Shown: in pieces, positions 10,157-18,799 of the stretch
Layout of the letters: each line of letters opens with the position of its first letter
How positions within the stretch are numbered: the stretch's first letter is position 1
DNA from: Ophiosphaerella korrae
Lineage: Eukaryota; Ascomycota; Dothideomycetes; Pleosporales; Phaeosphaeriaceae
Assembly (NCBI GenBank): GCA_028456385.1
Contig: JALNQF010000319.1
Coordinates: forward strand, 1 to 47,999
DNA: 47,999 nt
Reading direction: 5' to 3'
The notes under the pieces: generated by a model
Database searches by the model: none
Told to the model about the DNA's origin: nothing
Seen by the model: only the letters and a program-made list of their open reading frames with translations
Position numbers and translations under genes: made by a program

Positions 10157-12000
10157 ACAGAGCCTTCTCACTCGAACGAGGAAAATAGCCGCCCTTATGC
10201 GAATCGCGTGAATCGTAGAGCGAACGCCAGTTACGAGAGTATCGACAGTAAGCCCCGTGAAATCCTGTCATCATTCTTACAAGTATGCCAACTAACGGTA
10301 GAAAACTTATTTGGATCTAGGTGCCTACATATCCAACGCATCAATTGTGTTTTCGATCTTCATCGAGTTGGAAACACGGGCCCGTGGCCCGATATGACAA
10401 GCTTCTGATTAGGCTCCAAATATAGAATGTTGACGGTTAGTTACCCTCCTGTTCTTATTGGTGCGCCAGGCCGTCTGTTCTCCAGCAATTTAGCTATCGA
10501 ATCTTGGCTTTGCTCGTGCTCACCAGGGTCAGTTAAGCGTAGCTATGTCCATCCTATCCGCGCCTTCAATTCAAACGCCATGTTTGCCAAGGAGCTCGCG
10601 CACTACAGATAGTCATGTGGCACTGTCCTCATCCAGAGGATGTTCTTCTAACTTTCGCTATGTGGTAGTGACTTGCGGAGCGTAGAGGTTCCTTTCAAGG
10701 TTTAGTAGGAGTGAATATTCTAATGCCTAGGCAACTTTCTATCGTTTCAGCCTAGCTTTATTCACATCTGAAGCTTGGCATACGACTGAACAAGATTCTC
10801 GCACGGCCGGATAAGCCTCCCCCGGCCATGCGGTGACCCCGGCCCGTGCACGATTAGCTCGGAGGCGAGATCTTGTTCAGCCTTAGCACTTTGCACACAG
10901 ACTTTCAGCTGGAGCATGTGCTATCAATTTTGCCGTTGAGCCCTGGCAGCAATTCATCGATCCGCGTACCTGGGGCGAGGAGAGATACAACGGGCTTCTT
11001 CCGTCCATACAAAGTGAGCCTGCAGTGCTTGTAGTGCCATGTTGATTTGGTATTTGGCCCCGATATCTGCTTTCCGCTCGGATTCGGCACGAGACCACGT
11101 TGAAGGATGAGTCCAGGCACTCGCGGGTCGCAAGAATCTGCTGGCAGAGTTGAAAATAGCAATGCGTGCTCAGCGCTCTCTCGACAAGCGCCGACTAAAG
11201 ATTATTATCGCCCGGTTCATCTGGATCTAACGGTTGTCTAGTTTACTGTGTTCCTGAATCGGTAAATGGGTTCGGCGCAGGTGCCTTCTCGATGTATAAT
11301 TATCATGTTTTTGTGCCCTATCGCCTCGCTAAAGCATGCAACGGAATATCTGCCTGGCACGCGTTGGAAGAAATAGTGCCGACTCCAAAAACTCACCGAT
11401 TTCAACAGCGCACCACCAAAATATTATATTTTGGTAAAATGAAATTCTGCTTGGACAGATCAACAGCGAAAATCATGAGCCTATTTCTAAAAATAGGTCT
11501 AGTTCTGTATATGACGTTGTTGTAGAGAAACGTAGCCTAGAAGGCAAGGCTGTGTTCGCCCTGTTTTGGTGAGAAAACCAGGATTGGGGGTGGGGAGCGG
11601 GCACGACTTGTTCCAGCGCGTGCCTAGGTACCTGTGCGCACGGATAAGCATAAAGCCGGGTACGATAGCTTGCTCCGCAGGGCTGTCTCGGCGAGGCTCT
11701 TGCAGCTTGGCCCCTATCGCAGTGCTTTCTAAGCGCATTCGTCCATTGCACCTCCACTCGATTCATTAAACATCGTGTTAATATAAGCACTAGAAGCATA
11801 AACGTACAAAATTTCTGTTGCGGTATGTTTGAACAACAGCATTTTCCTGTACAGTTCTAGGCTGTACACGAGAAAAGGTCATTGTCGCTTAACTCTGCTG
11901 GATTCGGCCTTTGGCGTAGAAACGACTTGTCTGAATTCATGGAATAATGCAACGGCGATGAAGTATAAGAAGGTGGTTGTCGTCTGCGTCCAAAGCAGCA
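10157..12000. other. Gene-poor stretch of normal composition
   Basis: Only short unsupported open frames are present on either strand, with no recognisable domain, intron-linked exons or RNA gene. It contains the 10786-10880 inverted repeat and a small palindrome near 11477-11497 (CCTATTT/AAATAGG). I see nothing else. Confidence 0.6.
10786..10880. repeat. Imperfect inverted repeat, 95 bp
   Basis: The left arm CTGAACAAGATTCTCGC pairs with the right arm GCGAGATCTTGTTCAG (one-base bulge). Inside, GCACGGCCGG faces CCGGCCCGTGC. It could be a tiny foldback element or the core of a decayed one. No target duplication is evident. Confidence 0.6.
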
Positions 12001-12003
12001 CCT

Positions 12004-12060
12004 CATCGACTCGGAAGCACAGCATCGACTCAAAGGCACCGCACCGACTCCAAGACCTCC
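12004..12060 (+). repeat. 19-bp tandem repeat (three units) upstream of the secreted-protein gene
   Basis: CATCGACTCGGAAGCACAG, CATCGACTCAAAGGCACCG and CACCGACTCCAAGACCT start exactly 19 bp apart at 12004, 12023 and 12042, ending about 120 bp before the ATG at 12179. The position in the promoter or 5' UTR makes a repeated regulatory site conceivable. No known factor site is claimed. Confidence 0.75.
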
Positions 12061-12178
12061 ACAAGCACTACAGGTTTAAATTCATCTCTTCCGGTATTTC
12101 CAACCCAGAGAGAGCCCTGGGGCTTCCTCCTTATTCCACAACGTTCAATCGGCTAATCGTTCCAACCAGTCCTTCAAG

Positions 12179-12628
12179 ATGAAGCTCTCCAACTCCAACG
12201 TCTTGGTCGCTCTAGCAGCACTCACTCATCTCACTGCTGGAGCTGCTGTGCCGCAGCCTGGTCCTGTTCCGGAAGCCGTCGCGGTTGCCGAGCTCGACAA
12301 GCGCGAGGTCAACGGCGCCAATTGCTGGAAATTCCACGACGACTACCATGCCTACTTCCGTCTTTCTACCTGGGGAAACTGGGACCAGGACTGGGGCCAG
12401 GGCCTTCTTGACAACATCCGCGGCCAATGTGGACAATACGGCAATGTCGAGCTCTGGAGTTTTGGGTTTGAGTCGGGCGCACCACCAACGAATGGAATGG
12501 CAAGCTTCTTCGTTGGCAAAGATGCTTACTGGAGCCATTGCGTGCAAGATGCTGTCTGGATTGCTAGCAATTATGCGGGGCAGGCCGTTGAGGGTATGAC
12601 CTGCTGGGAATCGAACAAGTGGTGGTAA
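12179..12628 (+). CDS. Small secreted protein with Kex2 site, four cysteines, effector candidate
   Basis: The single-exon frame gives 149 residues. Residues 1-23 form a signal peptide (basic MKLSNSN, hydrophobic VLVALAALTHLTAGAA). A Pro/Val/Ala-rich propeptide ends in LDKR (39-42), a Kex2-type cleavage site. The mature part of about 107 residues holds four Cys (49, 84, 121, 142), enough for two disulfides. It is rich in Trp and aromatics (WGNWDQDWGQGLLDNIRGQC, CWESNKWW). No enzyme motif is seen and I do not recognise a named family. Size, secretion, Cys content and the neighbourhood of chitin-binding proteins beside RIP-rich repeats fit a fungal effector or surface protein; that is inference. 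A 19-bp triple repeat and a TTTAAAT box lie upstream. There is no sign of disruption. Confidence 0.85.
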   Translation: MKLSNSNVLVALAALTHLTAGAAVPQPGPVPEAVAVAELDKREVNGANCWKFHDDYHAYFRLSTWGNWDQDWGQGLLDNIRGQCGQYGNVELWSFGFESGAPPTNGMASFFVGKDAYWSHCVQDAVWIASNYAGQAVEGMTCWESNKWW

Positions 12629-12639
12629 ATCGTTGACCC

Positions 12640-13390
12640 ACAATACCGATGGATCCTAGATGTAACTTGCACCATCGTTAGATCCTAGATACACCACCCT
12701 GTTGTAGCTCAATTTTATACCTGTCGATGCCTTGGTGGGCCAATCCTTGTGGAGTGACCCAGGCAGCAGCAAGAATATCAGAACTTCTCCTTTGATCAAC
12801 AACATATGCTCTTTATCTCCGATCCATACTTATTTCTATGTGAGGTGTTGGATGAACTAGTGAACGAAAACATCAAGAACCTCGAATTCACAGATCAGAA
12901 TAGCACTTTCTTGGAAGCAGGCGATTAAATAAAATGGCTCCGGGTCGAATCACCAGGGATATGTTTCTCGAATATTTAACAGCCGTTTACCCAAGACATC
13001 ATTTTATTATGCAGGCGATTCCATATTGCCGTATATAAAGGTACTTGATGTCAAAATGTTGCCTTTCTCAATTAGCAGCTACTTCTCATTTACACAGGCT
13101 CTGTTCTCTATGGGGAAGACTAGCCTTACCAAAGCCTACTTCCGCTTTCGAACTAGAGCATACAAAGCTTTTAAAACCGAATGACCAAGTAACTTAAGCG
13201 TATGGCTGTGCAAGCCTCAATATGGGACAAGTAGTATCCCATATTCAGGCCACTCCCCTGTTCGGTAGCCCAGCTACCACCAACGCATGTTATCCGATCA
13301 ACTTGTAAAGCACGTTGGGACTGTGGAGATATAAATTGCTAGCAAGATTGCGTATCATTTTTGCGCCCTAAAAGACGTCCCATTTTATCT
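12640..13390. other. Intergenic region, nothing recognised
   Basis: Moderately AT-rich spacer between two convergent secreted-protein genes. It should hold the 3' ends of both. I see no gene, repeat or RNA. Confidence 0.6.
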
Positions 13391-13394
13391 ACTG

Positions 13395-13991
13395 CTATTT
13401 CTGAGGACAGACGATATCAACCGCCTTGTTCGCGCAGTCATTGCCGCCGTGCTGCCAACACTGGCTGTCATAGTAATTTACGATCGTAAACACACTGTTG
13501 AAACATTGCGCTATATTCGTAGATTGATTCGCGCACTTTGGGAGACAGCGCGCACAGTATCTTTTATACCCACCAGCCTCAGCTTCGCAAATCTCCAAAG
13601 TTGTCGTTGGGGTAGGGGTTGGGGTAGGGGTAGGGGTAGGAGTTTGGCTGCTGGCGGTCGTAGAGGTCGGCGGAGGTACGCCCCAGTTTTGCTCAATGCA
13701 GTAAGAGTTGCCCATGACGAATTCGCAGCCGTTGGCTAGACTTGGGTTCTGTCACTATCTTAGTGCTATGACGCTGTAGTTACTGGGTCCTAGGCGTACA
13801 TATGTGGTGAATTTCGCTACCGCGAGACCCCAATATTCACTTATACTGGCGCAAGTGTCGGTATCTGTGGCGACAACCCAATATGTGCAGTCCACGATGG
13901 TGTCCGGGGCCGCGGTACTGGGAGGGTCTACTGAATATGCTGTGCCAAGGAGTGGTAGCACGGCGAGACCGAGGATGAACGAAGGTATCAT
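13395..13991 (-). CDS. Secreted LysM protein with Pro-Thr linker and C-terminal 8-Cys domain
   Basis: Two exons, complement(join(13395..13748, 13800..13991)), give 181 residues. The 51-bp intron 13749-13799 (GTACGC...TGACAG) rejoins TTY to NPSL in phase 0 and completes the LysM. Residues 1-20 are a signal peptide (MIPSFILGLAVLPLLGTAYS). The LysM domain spans about 35-87 with Cys 35, 47, 72 and 81 (DCTYWVVATDTDTCASISEY, GNSYCIEQNWGVPPP), the usual fungal LysM form that binds chitin oligomers in the apoplast or cell wall. A Thr/Pro linker (94-113, from a GGGGTA-type DNA repeat at about 13610-13641) leads to a tail with eight Cys (118, 129, 132, 136, 146, 161, 169, 178). I do not recognise the tail. 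Other fungal LysM effectors usually carry further LysM units there. It is intact, unlike the related gene at 8.3-9.2 kb. Confidence 0.9.
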
Positions 13992-13999
13992 GGCGCAGG

Positions 14000-14412
14000 T
14001 ATTTCAGGTTATAAGATGTATTTTCGACTGTGATGAATGTAAGTGAAGTCTATCTAGAAAAGTGCAAGAAATCAAATTGCTTTATACAATTAAGCAATCT
14101 ATACTTAGAGTTGTTGGTGCTAGACATGATCGCAAGCTGTCTAGGCTGCAAATTAACTAGCTAAACTATGATAGGGCGTTGAACAATTTTTCTTTCAAAG
14201 GGCCGTGCAGGACGGACCTCAGTTTCTAGGGGGCTGAGTCAGAGCTTACTAGATAAGGAAATTAGCAGCCTAGAAGGAGGAACAAGCTTTCAGGGTTACC
14301 ACACCGGCCACGGGAGAAGTTAACAAGCATATCAATAAAATTATATACGAAGATTGGCATAGAGCGCTGCCTATTCTTACCGTTAGGTCGTGTTTTGCGC
14401 GTAAAATACACT
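14000..14412. other. Intergenic, no gene seen
   Basis: Promoter side of the LysM gene, then mixed AT-rich sequence. No open frame, RNA gene or repeat that I can support. Confidence 0.55.
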
Positions 14413-14583
14413 TTACGTTTGTTTACCTCTGGTTCTCTCACCGTGCGCGTCTTCCAGGTTCTCTTCTAGGCTCTCCTCTAGACTTTCCTCTGGGCGCATT
14501 GATAGGTTCCCTTCTGAGCGCGTTGATAGGCGCGTTGGTGGGTGCAATGGTGAGTGCATTGATGGGCGCGTTACTATTATCAT
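14413..14583 (-). other. Minisatellite-derived small open frame, 56 codons
   Basis: An ATG at 14583 opens 56 codons on the minus strand (MIIVTRPSMHSPLHPPTRLS..., later EESLEESLEENLEDAHGER), ending in TAA at 14413. Most of it is built by a 12-bp repeat, so the protein has a four-residue period. The change from Ser/Thr/Pro/His units to acidic ESLE units suggests two repeat subtypes. It may be the relic of a longer repetitive protein or a chance frame. I know no function. Confidence 0.3.
14451..14570. repeat. 12-bp degenerate tandem repeat, about ten units
   Basis: Units such as CTTCCAGGTTCT, CTTCTAGGCTCT, CCTCTAGACTTT, then TTGATAGGCGCG, TTGGTGGGTGCA and TTGATGGGCGCG follow each other without spacers. 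Period 12 keeps a reading frame. Confidence 0.8.
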
Positions 14584-15256
14584 AAATTAACTGATGCAGC
14601 AAAGCTACATGACTAATCCTGTATAGTAATTGTTATATAAACGTGGTGGCGTGCAACGCGGGCCCAGGGGGCTGCGTGATACCAAGTAGTTATGGTATTG
14701 GTAGGGTCGCCACTTTGGTTGCCTTGCCTGCCTTAATTCTTTATCAGGCGTTACTCTAAGGAATTTGACCTTGTCTATAGGTATAATGTCTTGCCTCTTA
14801 AATTAGAGCGATTAAAAGGTTTAGCAAGAAATCAGTTCCTAACTCTCGTATTAACGAGCGGCTCGCCGCTCACGATACTTACTACATTTTCTTGTATTCT
14901 CCTACTTGGTAAAGCTATGTCTTGAATATCTAGTACTAACCTAGAAGTTCTCCCAAGCAATATTAGTTTTAATAGTAATATTAGTTGATTAAATAGGAAC
15001 CACAAAATACAGGTATTTAACTATACGTTCTAAATATTAAGCACTCCTATATAAACGCTTTTATATATACTAGGTACGATTAGTAGTGGTGAAGTCTAGG
15101 GGAGATAGACGAGTAGAAGAGCAAGTAAAAGAGCAAGTGGCCATTATTCTAACTCAAAACCGCAAAGCATCGCTAGCACTAACTCCATTCCTGTGGGCCC
15201 TGTACTAATCCAAAAAAACACAAGACCAAGCACAAAATACCCTACCCTATAACACC
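14584..15256. other. Gene-free region with one short perfect hairpin
   Basis: Composition drifts between GC-rich and AT-rich. The only structure I see is GAGCGGC-TC-GCCGCTC at 14856-14871, a perfect seven-base-pair hairpin. No gene. Confidence 0.5.
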
Positions 15257-15589
15257 CTATCCACCCCTCTCCCGCCCAGGAATATCCCACCCCCCCTCCA
15301 CCCTCTCCTCTCCCTCCCTCTCCTCCCTCTCCTCCATCTCCTCCCTCGGCATCCGCCTCAACCCATCAATCTCATCCCCGCTCTCCCCCTCCATCCTCGC
15401 TCTCCTCTCCTCCGCCCTCTTCTCCGCAACCCTCCTATCCTCCTCCGCCCTCCTCATCGCCAACCGTCTCCCAAACCCCGTCCCACCCCTATTCCACCCC
15501 CCGTCCCCATCCCCATCTCCCTCCCTCAACGGCCTAACAAAAACCACGCCCTCGCCCCACGCACCACCGACCTCCGACCGCGTCGCCCC
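15257..15589 (-). other. In-frame open continuation after the stop of the 425-residue gene
   Basis: Directly after the TAG at 15590-15592 the same minus-strand frame stays open for about 110 codons, encoding a very charged stretch (AMRRAEEDRRVAEKRAEERR, EEMEEREEREGEERVEGG), to TAG at 15257. The DNA here is almost pure purine on that strand, where stop codons are scarce, so openness alone is weak evidence. It could be a true C-terminus cut off by a CAG-to-TAG change, or just GA-rich 3' sequence. Confidence 0.3.
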
Positions 15590-16867
15590 CTACGCCAACG
15601 GGTCGTCGTGACCATCTCTATCCTCATCAACGCGCGCCTTCCCTTTTCCCTTTCCCCGATAATACATCCTGCGCTCGGCGCTGTCGTCCCGTCCACGCGC
15701 CTCCAGCTCCTGTTCGTGCGAAAGCTGCTCCGCGAACGCACGGTCGATTTCTTCCTGCTTCTTGCGCGCGACTTCCGGCCAGTCGGTTATGCCCGTGTTT
15801 TCAAAGGCCCACTGCGTGGGCGTTGTGGAGCCTGAGTCGGCGTCTTCTTGGAGCTGGAGAGCGTGGGCCATGGCCGTGTCGTGTGCTTCTTGGGCGGCGC
15901 GGTCGTGGAGGGCGAGTTGGAGGGCCATGTATTCGTCGTCCAGGATAGGGGCGGAGTAGCGGGATGGGCGGGAGGGGCCGCTGGGGGAGTCTGCGGCGGG
16001 CGGGAGAGTGCCGACGTAGCGGGCTGCGGCTTCGCTGAAGCTCATGCTTGGGCGCTGGGTGAGGGAGGCTTGGGAGCTCCATGCTTGCTGCGAGGCGTGC
16101 TCGGACTGAATTTCGTCGATTGGGCGGGTGCAGAAATAGATGTTGCGGCAGATGCGGAGGATGTCGAGATGTGTGGTGGTTGTTGGAGGTAGCGGCCAGA
16201 ATCCAGTGGCAATGACGGAACATATCTTCAGTTCCCACATCCCACGTCTGCTTTCTGGCATGTCGTTTAACATACCATTGATGAAAGTGGCAATGTCAAA
16301 CAAGCGGGACTTGAGAATCTGCGCATGGCTTTTAGCCTGTACGTTGGGATTGTAAGGTGGTAATCTGTCCGGAGTTGCATTTTTCAACCTTGATAACGCG
16401 GGAAAGATAGGCATCAGACTTTGCAGCAAGTCCGTATGCTCCTTTCCGACAGCGGTCACGAACGGTTCATTGTAGTAAGGCTGTTGCATGTGAGACCTCT
16501 CCTGATCGTCTTGTTCTCTCATCCACCGTACCCATGCGTCGTGCCCGGACAGTTCGGCAACCATGTTGAATGAATGGTGGTTAGGAGGATGTAATCGTGA
16601 AAAAGAATGACGGTCGATAGGATGGTTGTTGGAACTGTTGTCGTGAGTAGTGCTGTAGTTGGCAACGAGAGGATCGTTTTCAGGATTCCATGTTAAGCTA
16701 TTGTTGGCCATGTTATTGATGTTGAGCATACGAGGTTGCTCTTCCTGATCGACTGCGAAGGCGTCTGACTGGACCGTGGCTGCCTCTGAGTCACTTGTGT
16801 CCCTCGCAGGTTCCTCGCCCGATGGAGGGCGTGGACCAAAGTGGAATCTAATATCGTTGTTCGGCAT
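15590..16867 (-). CDS. Unknown conserved-looking protein, 425 residues, with UIM-like helices
   Basis: Uninterrupted frame. I place the start at 16867 because ACACCATGCC there fits the fungal start context. An upstream ATG at 17002 would add 45 basic residues but has poor context and lies only about 100 bp from the preceding gene. The N-terminal part (1-110) is Asn/Ser/His-rich and disordered. The middle (about 140-250) looks globular (SLMPIFPALSRLKNATPDRL, GMWELKICSVIATGFWPLPP). At 310-322 DDEYMALQLALHD followed by Ala/Gln/Glu-rich helices (to about 385: EEIDRAFAEQLSHEQE) weakly resembles ubiquitin-interacting motifs. The C-terminus is basic and charged. I cannot name the family. It is co-oriented with NDUFAF3. 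Confidence 0.75.
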   Translation of the reverse strand: MPNNDIRFHFGPRPPSGEEPARDTSDSEAATVQSDAFAVDQEEQPRMLNINNMANNSLTWNPENDPLVANYSTTHDNSSNNHPIDRHSFSRLHPPNHHSFNMVAELSGHDAWVRWMREQDDQERSHMQQPYYNEPFVTAVGKEHTDLLQSLMPIFPALSRLKNATPDRLPPYNPNVQAKSHAQILKSRLFDIATFINGMLNDMPESRRGMWELKICSVIATGFWPLPPTTTTHLDILRICRNIYFCTRPIDEIQSEHASQQAWSSQASLTQRPSMSFSEAAARYVGTLPPAADSPSGPSRPSRYSAPILDDEYMALQLALHDRAAQEAHDTAMAHALQLQEDADSGSTTPTQWAFENTGITDWPEVARKKQEEIDRAFAEQLSHEQELEARGRDDSAERRMYYRGKGKGKARVDEDRDGHDDPLA

Positions 16868-17106
16868 GGTGTTCGCGGTGTGATGTTGAAGTCTCCTTGC
16901 TTGCAAACTCTTTTTAAACGTAGGGGTTGCTAGTGAATATTGGCGGTGCTCAGTGAATGCACGTAACGTAGCCGAGCAATTGCGGCTGCAGGGTACTAGC
17001 ATGAGGAACCAAAGACAGCCAATATGGCACAGGATACATGGTATCGTACATGCATATCACAGTATGTTATATAGCAATGTCTTTGTATCAACAACTCACC
17101 TCAACA

Positions 17107-17851
17107 TCACCGCACCTCTTTCCAGCCAATGGGTATCAGGGCGGCCGCCACCTGATCCACGCCACGCTCCGTCGCAAGCAGGTTAAACTGTGCAGCTGCA
17201 TTGCGCGTATCTTGTATTTCAAGCCGCATACCGAGGCTGTTGAGGTACTGGCGGACTGCAGGCGCAATGGGGGTGACGTTAGGGCCAGTGCCGATGATGA
17301 GCAGGTCTGCACGCATGATCAGCAGTTGAGGCGCAAGTTCGTTGGCTAAACCCACCTGGCTTGGGATACACGAGATCCAACACTCCCCATCCCTCCTGCT
17401 GTATCTCCCACTGCCCTTTACTGTTCAACAACTTCCCCTTCATTTCTTCTCTGGCCTGAATGTTATTTCCAATTACCCACGGCCACCACCTGAATGCCTC
17501 GCCACCAACCAACAACACCCCGCACCCACTCAGCCGGACTTGGTTATTCAACGCGAAGCCGTCATTTGTGCATGCATCGATCGAGGTTGCAGGCGCAATC
17601 GTGTTTCGCAGTACGTCCAGGGCGCCGAAGTCGGTCTGCGTGTCTTCGTTGGATTTGGGGCCGCGATCGCGGGTTTTTGGAGGCTTCGATTGTAACAGTG
17701 CTGGATGAATTGTGTGTATGCGTCGTAGTGGAGCGCTGAACGATGGTCTGGGCGTTGTGTGGTGTGAAAATGCTGAGGCGAGATATGGCCGCGCCATTGG
17801 CTTTACACATCGTGCGAGGGGCCGCGCAGATGTCAATACATGTCTGTCCAT
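17107..17851 (-). CDS. NDUFAF3-like mitochondrial complex I assembly factor (Mth938/DUF498 domain)
   Basis: Two exons, complement(join(17107..17306, 17356..17851)), give 231 residues. Intron 17307-17355 (GTGGGT...GCGTGCAG, 49 bp) joins YPKP to DLLIIGTGPN in phase. The first in-frame ATG is at 17851; a second at residue 19 is possible. The N-terminus is Arg/Ser-rich without acidic residues (MDRHVLTSARPLARCVKPMA), as expected for a mitochondrial presequence. The conserved domain follows: GFALNNQVRLSGCGVLLVGG, EGWGVLDLVYPKPDLLIIGT, GPNVTPIAPAVRQYLNSLGM and TRNAAAQFNLLATERG. In this family the protein works in the matrix in early assembly of NADH:ubiquinone oxidoreductase, together with NDUFAF4 in animals. 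Length and domain are complete. It is a housekeeping gene amid accessory sequence. Confidence 0.92.
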
Positions 17852-18790
17852 TTTCCAGAAAATTGGCCAAGATGTCGAGTTGTGAAGGTGACGCAGAAAA
17901 GAGAATGGCACATCTCGTCATGCATGCAAATTGGGAGCTTGGGCCTTTCTGCGACCATGTGCATGAGCTTGTCTTTGGCTTTACCCTCACCTGAACAACA
18001 TCTCAACAATCACGATCGGGGCTGCCTGATGGCATACCAGAGGCGTTGGAAGAAGCCCATTTGGTTGCGGCGCTGGCTTGTTCTGTACCCAAGCTTTGGT
18101 ATGATTCCCTTTTCGTTTAAACATAGCCAATAACTGCCTTATATTGTCAGTGCTGGATTCCGCGGTGCATTCAAAACAAAGTCACGTGGGCTTGTGGATG
18201 TTCAAGGCAAAGCTGAAGGCTTGCAGACCGCCCAGGCCACCCGAGTGCGGTCAGCCCGGTGGCGGCTCTAGGCCAGACGGGTCGATGACGGGTCTTCCCG
18301 TGCAACATTTGCGCAGGAGGGCGTGCGTTGCGTTTGACGCGAGTGGCATGATTATCGCTTTGCCTTTCTCTGTCGCATGTCCTACCGCCAATCATGATTG
18401 TCGCAAAACGAGCCCAAAATTGATGTGCCCGTCCTGAGGCATAATGTGATGTCCGCATGGAAACGGAGAGCTGGATCAGAGACACTGTGTATTCTTGGAT
18501 GATTCGACTCGAATTTGCCAGTAGGACAATATGCATTGCACGGCCTCCTGGCACGGGTCTGTGTGAGGGTACGGTGAGTCCTTCTGCAGTAAATCGAAAG
18601 CCATGGCGGTTTTAGGCACATCGAGATCGTTACCAACAAAGACCTCATTTGAATTGCTTCCTCTGAGGGACTATAAATCAATGCCTTCCTCGCTGGTGCT
18701 CTTGCTCCTTTCATAAGTTTCTCAAGGCAGTGACAATAGAAACAACTGCCTATCGGCCGCTTCTTATCAACACACACACATACACACAGC
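17852..18790. other. Intergenic region between divergent genes
   Basis: Spacer between NDUFAF3 (minus) and the Ppo remnant (plus). It ends in a CA-rich microsatellite (18769-18789). No gene is recognised. In particular, I do not find the missing N-terminal part of the Ppo gene here. Confidence 0.6.
18769..18789. repeat. (CA)n microsatellite
   Basis: A CACACACACATACACACA run just before the first recognisable Ppo-related frame. Confidence 0.85.
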
Positions 18791-18799
18791 AAGATTGAA

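Noticed and set aside
15608..16192. Plus-strand open frames over the 425-residue gene
   Set aside because: GC-rich antisense frames, Arg/Gly/Val-rich without homology. The minus-strand frame is much longer and coherent.
17860..18140. Plus-strand frames as the missing Ppo N-terminus
   Set aside because: The translated sequence does not resemble the peroxidase N-terminal half; part is antisense to the NDUFAF3 5' region.
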